Source: Paenibacillus_E sp964253085
GTDB taxonomy: Bacteria > Bacillota > Bacilli > Paenibacillales > NBRC-103111
DNA length: 64,000 nt
NCBI RefSeq assembly: GCF_964253085.1
Contig: NZ_CAXUQH020000001.1
Location: forward strand, 2,542,001 to 2,606,000
Direction: 5' to 3'
The notes under the pieces were generated by a model. The model searched no databases and had not been told where the DNA came from. It worked only from the letters and a program-made list of their open reading frames with translations. Numbering within the stretch: the first letter of the stretch is position 1; every line of letters starts with the position of its first letter. Made by a program: the position numbers and the translations under genes. Shown here piece after piece: positions 53,687 to 62,977 of this stretch.

Positions 53687-54748
53687 ATGAAACTGAAATT
53701 TGATACAACAGCGAACGATTTGCGACAGATTGCCGGTCGTGTGGCGGACTATACTTTCGGGATGGATCTGACGTGGGATTGGCCGGGCGGCGTTGCGTTC
53801 TATGGCGTCAGCCGTCTGTTTGAAGTGACGGGCGAACGCGCCTATCTGGAACGGATGGCGGCGTGGTGCGACGAGTATATCGATGCTGGAATTCCAGGTT
53901 GGACGGTAAACACGTGCGCAATGGGGCACATACTGCTAACTCTCTATGATCAAACAAACGATCAGAAATACCTCGATCTCATCCTCAGCAAGGTGGGCTA
54001 TCTGGAGAACAAGGCGCTACGTTTCGGGGACCGGGTGCTTCAGCATACGGTATCTTCTAACAACGATTTTCCGGAGCAATGCTGGGCGGACACACTTTTT
54101 ATGGCGGCCTATTTTCTGTTACGCGTCGGTGTCAAGCTGAAGGAGAAGCGATTGATCGACGATGCACTGCATCAGTTCTTCTGGCATATCAACTTTTTGC
54201 AGGATGAGGAAAACGGGCTATGGTACCACGGCTATAACCATATCAACAAGGATCACATGTCCGGGATTCACTGGGCGCGCGCCAATGCTTGGGCGGCCTA
54301 TACGATGTCCCGTGCGGCAAGGTTGGTGCCGGAAGGCTATCTGTATCCCCCAATGATGCATATTTGGAGTTCATTGCGCGACCAGCTTGCAGCAATCAAA
54401 AAGCTGCAGAAGGAAGACGGCCTCTGGGGCACTGTGCTCGATTACCCGGTTGCTTATGGCGAAGTGTCGGCGACGGCGGGCATCGCCTCCGCGATGGTGA
54501 TGCAAGGCAATCCACTGCATGCGAAGTACGTTCGGAAGGCATTAGACGGCATACTGGCTAATATCACCGAAAACGGGCGGGTCGCGAACGTATCCGGCGG
54601 GACGGCCGTCATGAACGATATCGAAGGGTATCTCCGCATTGACCGTAAATGGGCGCAAGGCTGGGGACAAGGGCTCACGCTCGCATTCCTCGCAGCGGTC
54701 ATCGAGACGGCCGAAACGGAGGAAGAAGCCGGATCCGTTCGGGATTGA
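53687..54748 (+). CDS. GH105/GH88-type unsaturated rhamnogalacturonyl hydrolase (YteR-like)
   Basis: About 353 residues with an (alpha/alpha)6 barrel pattern: YTFGMDLTWDWPGGVAFYGV, VSSNNDFPEQCWADTLFMAA with the likely catalytic Asp, NHINKDHMSGIHWARANAWA and EDGLWGTVLDYPVAYGEVSA. YteR-type enzymes cleave the unsaturated galacturonyl residue from rhamnogalacturonan-lyase products inside the cell. No signal peptide is present, consistent with action after import. GGAGGG at 53677-53682 favours ATG 53687 over ATG 53675. Part of the same operon as the importer. Confidence 0.9.
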   Translation: MKLKFDTTANDLRQIAGRVADYTFGMDLTWDWPGGVAFYGVSRLFEVTGERAYLERMAAWCDEYIDAGIPGWTVNTCAMGHILLTLYDQTNDQKYLDLILSKVGYLENKALRFGDRVLQHTVSSNNDFPEQCWADTLFMAAYFLLRVGVKLKEKRLIDDALHQFFWHINFLQDEENGLWYHGYNHINKDHMSGIHWARANAWAAYTMSRAARLVPEGYLYPPMMHIWSSLRDQLAAIKKLQKEDGLWGTVLDYPVAYGEVSATAGIASAMVMQGNPLHAKYVRKALDGILANITENGRVANVSGGTAVMNDIEGYLRIDRKWAQGWGQGLTLAFLAAVIETAETEEEAGSVRD

Positions 54749-55134
54749 ATGTAAGCGATCCCCTAGTATGCTACGATTGGAAACAAACCCATGATCGTAG
54801 AGAGTAAATCTCTATAAAATTGGGTTGTATTTCTTGTATTTGGCGAAATTCATTGATTTTCGACAAAATAATGTAAAATACGAATATAAATAGGACTATA
54901 TATCTATATATCTCGTGAATTCATTTGAATACTCGAAAACAGATGGATTGTAAGCGCAGTCAAAAAAACTGTTTTTTTAACAAACAGATCGATTTTTTAC
55001 ATGTGAATGACAAAGAAAACCCATTATGATGTGAGAAGGTTAATATTCCCAATAAAGGGGAGGTATGAGTTGACGCAACGAGAACGAGCATCTAGGTAGA
55101 AGGAAAACCACGTAGAGAGCGAGGGCTTTGTCTA
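54749..55134. other. Promoter region of the large rhamnogalacturonan enzyme
   Basis: This stretch contains TTGTAAGCGCAGTCAA (54948-54963), which resembles a cre site, an AT-rich region before it, and a possible short leader reading frame at 55070-55099 behind GGGGAGG. No other gene was seen. Confidence 0.5.
55070..55099 (+). other. Possible leader peptide frame
   Basis: TTG at 55070 lies 6 nt after AAAGGGGAGGT, a better ribosome site than that of the main gene. It encodes only about nine residues (LTQRERASR) before TAG. It could set translation of the long gene, but chance is possible. Confidence 0.3.
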
Positions 55135-58100
55135 ATGAAAAAGCAAGCAAGTCGAATAGCAGCTATGCTATTATGTGGTCTTATGATTTCAAGCACTGCA
55201 ATCCAAGTGCTGCCAAACGCTCAACCAACGGCACATGCTGCAGATGCATATGTAGGTAAATTTGATTTTGGTCCAGTAAGCAGTCCAGTCTTGGCGGGGT
55301 ATAATCAAGTTCATGATCAAATGACTTATACGCAGGCGAGAGGCTACGGGCTTGAAACGGCATTGCCAACAGGCGCTTCACGGAACCGTTCAGGCGGAAC
55401 GGATCTGACGAACGATTTCATTCTGGGAACGCCGTTCACGTTCTTAGCGGACGTACCGAACGGGAACTATAATGTGACGATTTATTCGGGCGATCTCCTT
55501 GCGGGAACGTCGACAACGAAGACATCGGTTTCCCTGGAAGGTGTGGCGAAAGGGACGATTTCCACGAAGACTGCAATTGCGCAAGCAACGTATAGCACAA
55601 CCGTCACGGATGGTCAGTTAACCGTAGGTATCACAACTGGTTACAGCGGTACAGGGGCGGGGTATTTGAATGGTCTAATCATTGAGCAGGTGATAGCTAC
55701 AGCTCCCTCGACTCCTACAGCTCTCGCAGTGACTAATATCAATCCGACTGCTGGTGCAGCATCCGTATCACTAGCTTGGAACAGTGTCACGGATGCCGTC
55801 TATTACAACATGTACCGTGCGACGAATAGCGCGACAAGCTATGATTTGATCTCACAAGTGCCAACGAATTCTTTCATTGATACAGCCGTATCGGCAGGAA
55901 ATACATATTCCTACCAAGTTACAACTATTAACGCAGGAGGCGTTGAATCCACAGCTAGTACATCTGTGACAGCTGATGTGGTACAAACCGTCATCCTTCC
56001 AGCTCCTCCATCGAATGTAATGGTAAGTGGTGTCACTGCAGGTCAAGTATCCCTGCAATGGACAGCTTCAGCGGGCGCAACGGGGTATACCTTACTTCGT
56101 TCGGACTCTGCTGCTGGAACCTATACCGAAATAGGTACGGTTGCATCGACTTCCTTCACCGACACAACAGCGGATACATCAGTTGTGCATTACTATCAGG
56201 TGAAAGCTTTCAACGCAACAGGTATTTCTGCGGCCTCTAATGTGGTAGCAAGTACAGTATTTGTTGTTCCTCATGCGCTTCCATCTGACTTACCATTGAA
56301 AATCGACTTCGGTCCTGGCGCCGTTGCGGACGGCTACTTTGGGATCACGGCTCCAGTTGCGTATTCCCCTCAGATCAAATACGGCTTCGCCGATCCATCG
56401 CTTGTCGGCTCTGGTAACAGCGGTACTGCAGATCCGCTGAAATCCGATTATTTGTCACCAGCAGGTACGTCCTTCAACGTGGATCTGCCCAATGGGGATT
56501 ACGCAGTTTCCGTTACCGCAGGTGATGCAAGTGCAGCAACGGAAGTTGCTGTATCCGTAGAAGGAATGACAGCGAATAAAATTGCGCTCACGTCTAAAGC
56601 AGCTGGCGACTATTTGGAGCAATCGTTCGAAGTTGCTCTCGTGGATGGTCAATTGAACATTTTCTTCTCCGGGTCTGCGCCAAAAATTAATGGACTCGTC
56701 ATTTCAAAGCTGGCGGATCGCGCAGCAGGAGAAACGCCTACGGTATATATTGCGGGCGATTCTACCGTGCAAACTTATGATCCGTACTGGAAGCCTCAAG
56801 CCGGTTGGGGACAGATGATTTCCCGCTATTTTACATCTGATATTACGTTCAGCAACCAGTCCATCGGTGGGCGAAGCAGCAAAACCTTCCTCACAGAAGG
56901 CCGCTTAGATACCATTTTGCGAGCGATTAAACCGAATGACTACTTCTTAATTCAATTCGGACATAATGATGCGACGATCTCAGTTCCAGAACGATATGCT
57001 TCCCCTGCGGATTTCAAAAACTATCTGAAGACTTATATCAACGGGGCTAGACAGCGTGGAGCGATCCCGATTCTGGTAACACCTGTTGGTCGAAGAGACT
57101 TTAACGCAACAACGGGTCTATTCAATATCAGCTTCCCTGAGTATGTCGATGGGATGAAAGCAGTAGCACAAGAGATGGATGTCAAATTGGTGGACCTCAG
57201 TTCATTAAGTCGTGCGTACTACAACACGATCGGTCCAATCGGGACGCTTGCCGTCTTCCTTCATGTACCGGCCGGAACGTATACCGCCTTCCCTGCCGGC
57301 AACGCAGATGACACGCATTTCCAAGAGTATGGCGCCATTCAGATTGCGCGTCTGTTATCAGGTGGAATTAAAGATCTTAATATCCCGGTCTCCGCTTATG
57401 TCACCGATGTTGCACCGCCAGCTGCTGTTCCATCTAAGCCTACAGGGGTTGTGGCAAGCAGTATAAGCAATGCAGGTGCTGTGCTGACATGGAATACGGT
57501 AGAGGGTGCAGATATTTATAAAATTTACAGAAAGTTAGCTTCTGAAACGGATTACGTCTTAGTCGGGACCTCGACGATTCCTACCATCACGACGCAAGGT
57601 ATGACAGAAGGACAAACCTACCATGTTGTTGTGACAGCAATTAACGGCAAAGGCGAATCAGAGCAATCGGATGTCATTGTTATTACAACGAAACATGCTA
57701 CGATCAAGTACGACTTCGGTTTGGCTACATCACCTGTTCAAGAAGGCTATACTGGCGTTAATCTATCTACTGTTTATTCAGCAGACAAAGGCTATGGCAT
57801 TAAGAATCCTACAGGTATGATTGGCCGTGATCGTGCTACGGGCACAGATGTGCTTCGCGATTGGCTCGGCTATTTCAATGTTGGCTGGGAATTCATGGTT
57901 GATCTTCCAAATGGTCTATACTCCGTTAAGCTATACGTTGGCGACTATCTGGGAAGTGCAAGAACGACTGTTGCCATCGAGGGGACCGATTATGGAACCG
58001 TTACAGCAGGCAATAAGTCTGTGGTTGAAAAAATAATTCCACAAACCTCCGTGAGTGATGGACAAATGAACTTCAAGTTTGGCGGTTCTACTGGCATTGT

Positions 58101-61100
58101 AAATGGGTTGGAGATTACGCCTATTCTTATGGCACCTTCAGTGCTGAAGGTTGAGAGCAAACAAGTAGATCCAGCAAATCCTTCCATCACCTTGTCGTGG
58201 ATTGGGGTCGAAGATGCTGCGAAGTATAACGTCTATCGCAAAGTGGCCGGAACATCGAAGTTCGAGCTGCTGGGCAGCGCAACAACGAATACCTATATAG
58301 ATAACACCGTCGATGTAGGCATGAACTACGAATACCAAGTGACAACCGTGGACTTGGCTTCAACGGAGACAGGACCATCTGGGTCCATTGCCGTTTCCAT
58401 GATTGATCCAACTGTGCCAATCCCAGAAATACCTGTCCATCTGCAAGCAAGCGCAGTGAACAAGAACGATCTCACTATTCAATGGGATGCGGTCACGGGA
58501 GCCATGACCTATAACATTTACCGTTCAGAGTCAGCTGGCGGCAGGTTCGAGTTGATTGGCAAATCCAGTCAAGCCAGCTATACCGATACCACAGTACTAA
58601 CAACCATTCCATACTTTTATAAGGTAGCGTCTGTAAGCGCAGGTGGTGTATCGGGCCAATCCGAAACGCTGGAGACACCAGCTGTTACCGTACTGAACCG
58701 TCAAGCTGAGTATCTCGATCGCGCGCTTGTGGCGGTGAAGCAAGACAACGGTGTCTACGTAGGCTGGAAAATGCTGGGCACGGATGCATCTGACATTGCA
58801 TTTAATTTGTACCGTGGTGGCGTCAAAGTAAATGCATCACCGATCACAGGTGCAACCAATTTGCTTGATGAAGCTGGCACAGATACATCGGTGTATCAGT
58901 TGAAAACCGTGATCACTGGTATTGAGCGGGTAGCTTCGAAAGAAACGACCGTATGGCAGCACAATTATATGTCTATTCCGATGCAGAAGCCGGAGGGCGG
59001 CATCACGAAAGCAGGAGAAGCCTACACCTACAGCGCGAACGACACTAGTGTCGGCGATGTGGATGGCGATGGCACGTACGAGTTGATTGTGAAATGGGAT
59101 CCATCGAACTCCCACGATAATTCACAAGCTGGTTACACAGGCAACGTGTATCTCGATGCTTACAAGCTGGACGGCACTCGTCTATGGCGTATCGACCTCG
59201 GACCAAACATTCGCGCCGGTGCACACTATACACAGTTCCAGGTGTTTGATCTTGATGGAGATGGGAAAGCGGAAGTCGCACTCAAAACAGCCGATGGCAC
59301 GATTGACGGAACAGGTGTTGTCATTGGCGATGCATCTACCGATCACCGAAACAGCTCAGGTTATGTACTGGAAGGACCTGAATTTCTGACTGTCTTCGAT
59401 GGATTAACTGGCAGAGCAATTACGACGACCAATTATGATCCTCCTCGCGGAGTCGTGGCCGATTGGGGCGATGCGTACGGCAACCGTGTGGACCGTTTCC
59501 TTGCTGGTGTAGCTTATCTTGACGGTGAGCATCCAAGCTTGATCTTTAGCCGTGGCTATTATACAAGAACTGTGATTGTGGCCTACGATTACAAGAATGG
59601 TGCCTTAACGAAAAGGTGGCGTTTCGATACCAACGATGAAGGACTTGGAGATGCATACACCGCACAGGGCGATCATAACTTGTCCATCGGTGATGTAGAT
59701 GGCGACGGCAAGGATGAGATCACATTCGGGGCTATGGCTATCGATGATGACGGTACACCGCTTTACAATACAGGGCTCGGTCACGGGGATGCTCAGCATC
59801 TAGGCGATCTGGATCCGTCCAGACCAGGGTTGGAGTTCTTCAACGTGCATGAGCATACGGATTCTCCTTATGGGATGGATTTCCGGGATGCGAAAACGGG
59901 TGAAATTCTGTGGGGCGTGCATACAGGCATTGATACCGGGCGCGGCATGTCGGCAGACATCGATCCGAACTATGTGGGTGAAGAAGTATGGGCCGCTACG
60001 ATCACGAATGCGCAGCATATTCCGCTTACAGGCCTATACAGTGCGAAAGGTGAATTGATCTCCACGACGATTCCGAGTTCAACAAACTTCGGCATATGGT
60101 GGGACGGTGACTTGAATCGTGAATTGTTGGATAGCAATCGCATTGATAAATGGGATTATGTGAACCATGTGACCAACAATTTGTTTACCGCGGATGACGC
60201 GCTGTCCAACAATAGCACGAAATCAACGCCGAATCTGCAAGCTGACCTGTTTGGAGATTGGCGCGAAGAAGTCGTATGGCGCAATACAGACAGCTCTGAG
60301 CTGCGGATTTATACAACGACGACATTGACCGATACTCGGTTGCGTACGCTGATGCATGATCCGATATACCGAGCAGGGGTAGCATGGCAAAATACGGGTT
60401 ATAACCAACCGCCGCACACAAGCTTTTATCTTGGCGTCGGTATGACAGAGCCAGCCCAGCCTCACCTTGCCATTGTGAACGAGCCAGCACCTGCAATTCC
60501 GCCAGTAACGACAGATGATGCACCGATAGGATGGGTGAATCACCCTGTAACAGTGACACTTACGGTGAGTGACAGCGGTTCTGGTGTTGGCGGTACTTTC
60601 TACACCGTGGATGGGAAACCGACTCAGCAAGGAACCACGATTTCTTTGTCAGTTGAGGGTTCGCATGTAATTACGTATTGGAGTGTCGATTCTTTAGGCA
60701 ATCAAGAAGACGTAAAATCAACCAAAGTGAATATCGATTCGACAGGACCCGTGATCGTGCCAACCAGCTCCATGCAAGTATTCTGGACGGATGGCGGCAG
60801 TCTGACGTTTGATATCTCCGATCCATTAAGTGAAGTTGTTAGCAAGTCTTTCGAGGTTGACGGCACGCAAGTTAGTCTCCCTTATTCATTCAATCCATTC
60901 TCTCTTGAGATTGGCGATCATAACGTGAAGGTGACGGCTTCTGATTCAGCAGGAAATGAAACTATTGGAACGTTTTCGCTGAAAGTCCAGATGGATGCGA
61001 ATCACTTGGATGAGGCTGTGCGCTATGCGAACCAACAGAATTGGATATACGCCCCGGCCACTTTCACTAATTTGTTAGATAAGATCGAGACCTTGCAAGC

Positions 61101-61233
61101 AAATTTGAGTAAGCCTCAGGCTAAGAATAATTTCAATATGCTTGAGAATTACGTTCGTGCGCAATCAGGCAAAACGATCGATATGCAATTCGCAGCATCT
61201 ATCATAAACGCGATTTCTCTTCTGAAATCGTAA
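55135..61233 (+). CDS. Secreted bifunctional rhamnogalacturonan acetylesterase / PL11-type lyase
   Basis: 2032 residues. Signal peptide about 1-36; beta-sandwich sugar-binding-like domain (41-187); FN3 repeats (190-285, 288-380); a second such domain (383-528); an SGNH/CE12-type acetylesterase (535-760) with S543 in IAGDSTVQTYDP, FIQFGHNDA-like block (YFLIQFGHNDATI) and D726/H728 in DDTHFQE. FN3 (765-855), a third sandwich domain (858-1000), FN3 (1001-1185) and a PL11-type lyase propeller (1187-1785; GDVDGDGTYELIVKWDPSNS, VFDLDGDGKAEVALKTADGT, GDWREEVVWRN) follow. Ig-like domains (1790-1955) precede a FIMAH end (1955-2032). It would deacetylate and cleave rhamnogalacturonan I. Confidence 0.9.
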   Translation: MKKQASRIAAMLLCGLMISSTAIQVLPNAQPTAHAADAYVGKFDFGPVSSPVLAGYNQVHDQMTYTQARGYGLETALPTGASRNRSGGTDLTNDFILGTPFTFLADVPNGNYNVTIYSGDLLAGTSTTKTSVSLEGVAKGTISTKTAIAQATYSTTVTDGQLTVGITTGYSGTGAGYLNGLIIEQVIATAPSTPTALAVTNINPTAGAASVSLAWNSVTDAVYYNMYRATNSATSYDLISQVPTNSFIDTAVSAGNTYSYQVTTINAGGVESTASTSVTADVVQTVILPAPPSNVMVSGVTAGQVSLQWTASAGATGYTLLRSDSAAGTYTEIGTVASTSFTDTTADTSVVHYYQVKAFNATGISAASNVVASTVFVVPHALPSDLPLKIDFGPGAVADGYFGITAPVAYSPQIKYGFADPSLVGSGNSGTADPLKSDYLSPAGTSFNVDLPNGDYAVSVTAGDASAATEVAVSVEGMTANKIALTSKAAGDYLEQSFEVALVDGQLNIFFSGSAPKINGLVISKLADRAAGETPTVYIAGDSTVQTYDPYWKPQAGWGQMISRYFTSDITFSNQSIGGRSSKTFLTEGRLDTILRAIKPNDYFLIQFGHNDATISVPERYASPADFKNYLKTYINGARQRGAIPILVTPVGRRDFNATTGLFNISFPEYVDGMKAVAQEMDVKLVDLSSLSRAYYNTIGPIGTLAVFLHVPAGTYTAFPAGNADDTHFQEYGAIQIARLLSGGIKDLNIPVSAYVTDVAPPAAVPSKPTGVVASSISNAGAVLTWNTVEGADIYKIYRKLASETDYVLVGTSTIPTITTQGMTEGQTYHVVVTAINGKGESEQSDVIVITTKHATIKYDFGLATSPVQEGYTGVNLSTVYSADKGYGIKNPTGMIGRDRATGTDVLRDWLGYFNVGWEFMVDLPNGLYSVKLYVGDYLGSARTTVAIEGTDYGTVTAGNKSVVEKIIPQTSVSDGQMNFKFGGSTGIVNGLEITPILMAPSVLKVESKQVDPANPSITLSWIGVEDAAKYNVYRKVAGTSKFELLGSATTNTYIDNTVDVGMNYEYQVTTVDLASTETGPSGSIAVSMIDPTVPIPEIPVHLQASAVNKNDLTIQWDAVTGAMTYNIYRSESAGGRFELIGKSSQASYTDTTVLTTIPYFYKVASVSAGGVSGQSETLETPAVTVLNRQAEYLDRALVAVKQDNGVYVGWKMLGTDASDIAFNLYRGGVKVNASPITGATNLLDEAGTDTSVYQLKTVITGIERVASKETTVWQHNYMSIPMQKPEGGITKAGEAYTYSANDTSVGDVDGDGTYELIVKWDPSNSHDNSQAGYTGNVYLDAYKLDGTRLWRIDLGPNIRAGAHYTQFQVFDLDGDGKAEVALKTADGTIDGTGVVIGDASTDHRNSSGYVLEGPEFLTVFDGLTGRAITTTNYDPPRGVVADWGDAYGNRVDRFLAGVAYLDGEHPSLIFSRGYYTRTVIVAYDYKNGALTKRWRFDTNDEGLGDAYTAQGDHNLSIGDVDGDGKDEITFGAMAIDDDGTPLYNTGLGHGDAQHLGDLDPSRPGLEFFNVHEHTDSPYGMDFRDAKTGEILWGVHTGIDTGRGMSADIDPNYVGEEVWAATITNAQHIPLTGLYSAKGELISTTIPSSTNFGIWWDGDLNRELLDSNRIDKWDYVNHVTNNLFTADDALSNNSTKSTPNLQADLFGDWREEVVWRNTDSSELRIYTTTTLTDTRLRTLMHDPIYRAGVAWQNTGYNQPPHTSFYLGVGMTEPAQPHLAIVNEPAPAIPPVTTDDAPIGWVNHPVTVTLTVSDSGSGVGGTFYTVDGKPTQQGTTISLSVEGSHVITYWSVDSLGNQEDVKSTKVNIDSTGPVIVPTSSMQVFWTDGGSLTFDISDPLSEVVSKSFEVDGTQVSLPYSFNPFSLEIGDHNVKVTASDSAGNETIGTFSLKVQMDANHLDEAVRYANQQNWIYAPATFTNLLDKIETLQANLSKPQAKNNFNMLENYVRAQSGKTIDMQFAASIINAISLLKS

Positions 61234-61327
61234 TACCACAAATATATAATGGTAGAGAGATTGTAAAAGCTCAATAGCACTATGAACTGGTACTGAAAAG
61301 GGGCTATTGCCTAGGCATAATATTCAG

Positions 61328-61374
61328 CCAACCACCGAGTTAATCGTTCAAAGCTCGGTGGTTGGTTGTTTTTC
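61328..61374 (+). terminator. Terminator after the rhamnogalacturonan enzyme
   Basis: CCAACCACCGAG (61328-61339) pairs perfectly with CTCGGTGGTTGG (61354-61365), then TTGTTTTT. Confidence 0.9.
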
Positions 61375-61384
61375 CAACAAATTG

Positions 61385-61488
61385 ATCAAACACGACGTAG
61401 GTGCCAATCAGCAATTCATAAGCTAATGTCCCGCATCGCGCAAACAGGGAAGGCAATTATCATGATTTTATCAGAGCAAGTTCTTTAA
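61385..61488 (+). pseudogene. Sugar ABC transporter ATPase (RbsA/MglA-like) fragment
   Basis: DVGANQQ and, after a one-base shift, IHKLMSRIAQTGKAIIMILS EQVL-type reading match the segment after Walker B in RbsA-family ATPases (DVGAKxxIYxLM...GKAIIMISSEL). About 30 codons remain; a stop at 61486-61488 ends it. Confidence 0.6.
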
Positions 61489-61496
61489 AAAGGGGG

Positions 61497-61739
61497 CATG
61501 ATGGATGGGAGCAGAAGGACTTTACAACATATATTCAATCCATACTGGAGATGTTTGGGCCGGAGCGGGTTATGTTCGGTAGTGATTGGCCAGTCTGTCT
61601 GCTTTCTGCGGATTATGATCAGGTAATGGAGATTTTGTTGAATGCGATTCCGCAACACTGGGGAGAAACGGAGCGTGCGCTACTATTTGGCGGAAATGCG
61701 GAACGTTTCTATAAACTTAAATTGAGGAAATCTCAATGA
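61497..61739 (+). pseudogene. Amidohydrolase (sugar lactonase type) C-terminal fragment
   Basis: The frame reads HDGWEQKDFTTYIQSILEMF, GPERVMFGSDWPVCLLSADY and ALLFGGNAERFYKL. This is the end of COG3618-type amidohydrolases, which hydrolyse fuconolactone or rhamnonolactone; the metal-binding Asp is in FGSDWPV. The first 200 or so residues are missing and no ribosome site precedes it. Its stop overlaps the start of an aldo/keto reductase stub (ATGA). Confidence 0.75.
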
Positions 61740-61801
61740 AAAATCGTAAACTCGGAAGCACAGGATTGGAAATATCACCGCTAAGCCTGCTGTTCTTATA
61801 A
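61736..61801 (+). pseudogene. Aldo/keto reductase, N-terminal stub
   Basis: MKNRKLGSTGLEISPLSLLF is the standard beginning of aldo/keto reductases. The frame ends after 21 residues where the sequence enters a terminator hairpin (AGCCTGCT with AGCAGGCT, about 61783-61807). Confidence 0.65.
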
Positions 61802-61816
61802 GCAGGCTCTTCTTAA
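61783..61816 (+). terminator. Terminator ending the remnant cluster
   Basis: AGCCTGCT pairs with AGCAGGCT around TCTTATA-type loop, followed by CTTCTTAATT. Confidence 0.6.
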
Positions 61817-61870
61817 TTAGCTTCGGTGAGTAATATTACAATAATATGCTCTTGCGATACTTTCACATTT

Positions 61871-62773
61871 TTATGTCATGTTGTCTATTTGGAAGCTAAT
61901 TTCTTTAATTACTTTTCTTCGGTATAAGCCTGGGGTAACGCCAGTAAACTTCTTAAATAACTTATGAAAATAAGGTAAACTCTCATAACCGCAATTGTGG
62001 GCGATCGTATCAATACCTAAGTTGGTAGTTAAAAGCTGCTCCTTCGCAGTTGAAATTCGCTTGGCATTCACATAGTCGGTGATATTCATCCCGGTTAATT
62101 GTTTAAACACCCTAGATAAATGAGCGGCTGAGACTGAAGTCTGCTTTGCCAAATAAGAAAGTCCAACGATTTGGTCCGTGTGATACTGATCTAAGTGTTG
62201 AAGTATGTTTAGTAACCAGGAGGGTCCGACATCGGACCCAGCCAGTTGATGATGGGATTCTTTTAATATCAAACGATTAATGCTGATCAGAAGGCTATTT
62301 AAATGTAGTTGAACTGCGTATCTAAAACCAGCTTCGTGTCGTTCCAATTCATCATGCATTTGTTTGAGTTTTTCTTCGAGATGAGGGCGCATGACTGCTG
62401 GGACAACAAGCTTATAGCTCTTATATTTTCGTGCTCGCTCAAAAACTTGCATATTCGTAAACGAATCACCTGCTGAATAATGTCCGATCAGTTGCGGATC
62501 AAAAAAGACAGCGGTGGCGGTAATAGGAGATTCAGAATCTGGCAATGCCTGATGAATGGTATTGCCAGGAATGATGAAGAGGTCTCCTTCATTCATCTCA
62601 TAGAGCATTTGGTTTAAGAAAAACGTACCTTTTCCACTATAAACATAAACCAATTCAAAGCGATCATGAAGATGCTCTGGAAGTTCTCGAATTGGTGTCT
62701 TTTTGTCCTTAAATACAATGTCAAATGGCAGGAGGTCGTCGTTAATAAAGTTCTTTATAAGCGGTTTTTGCAT
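61871..62773 (-). CDS. AraC-family regulator with N-terminal cupin
   Basis: The 300-residue protein has an AraC-type sugar-binding cupin (about 20-160; LPEHLHDRFELVYVYSGKGT, NEGDLFIIPGNTIHQALPDS) and a C-terminal double HTH (about 195-295; GLSYLAKQTSVSAAHLSRVF, HNCGYESLPYFHKLFKKFTG). It is cytoplasmic. It is divergent from the UxaA-family gene across about 200 bp, so it probably regulates that gene in response to a sugar acid. Length is normal for the family. Confidence 0.92.
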   Translation of the reverse strand: MQKPLIKNFINDDLLPFDIVFKDKKTPIRELPEHLHDRFELVYVYSGKGTFFLNQMLYEMNEGDLFIIPGNTIHQALPDSESPITATAVFFDPQLIGHYSAGDSFTNMQVFERARKYKSYKLVVPAVMRPHLEEKLKQMHDELERHEAGFRYAVQLHLNSLLISINRLILKESHHQLAGSDVGPSWLLNILQHLDQYHTDQIVGLSYLAKQTSVSAAHLSRVFKQLTGMNITDYVNAKRISTAKEQLLTTNLGIDTIAHNCGYESLPYFHKLFKKFTGVTPGLYRRKVIKEISFQIDNMT

Positions 62774-62977
62774 TTTGCGAGCCTCCCCAGATCAACTCAA
62801 TTCATTATTTGTCTTATTTATAGAATATCAAAATAGAGTATGTTTTTGCAAAGGTAAAGAATTAACAAATGCCATAATCTTGGTACAATATTATTAAGCA
62901 GCACCAGCATTGGAAGAAACTCAATTTATTTCTCTTATAGATTGTTCGGAAAATCTCATCAAAGGAGCCAGTCATCG

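Noticed and set aside
61010..61233. Dockerin at the end of the rhamnogalacturonan enzyme
   Set aside because: The C-terminus fits a FIMAH domain (AQSGKTIDMQFAASIINAIS) and has no DxNxDG calcium loop, so it is not part of the cohesin system.
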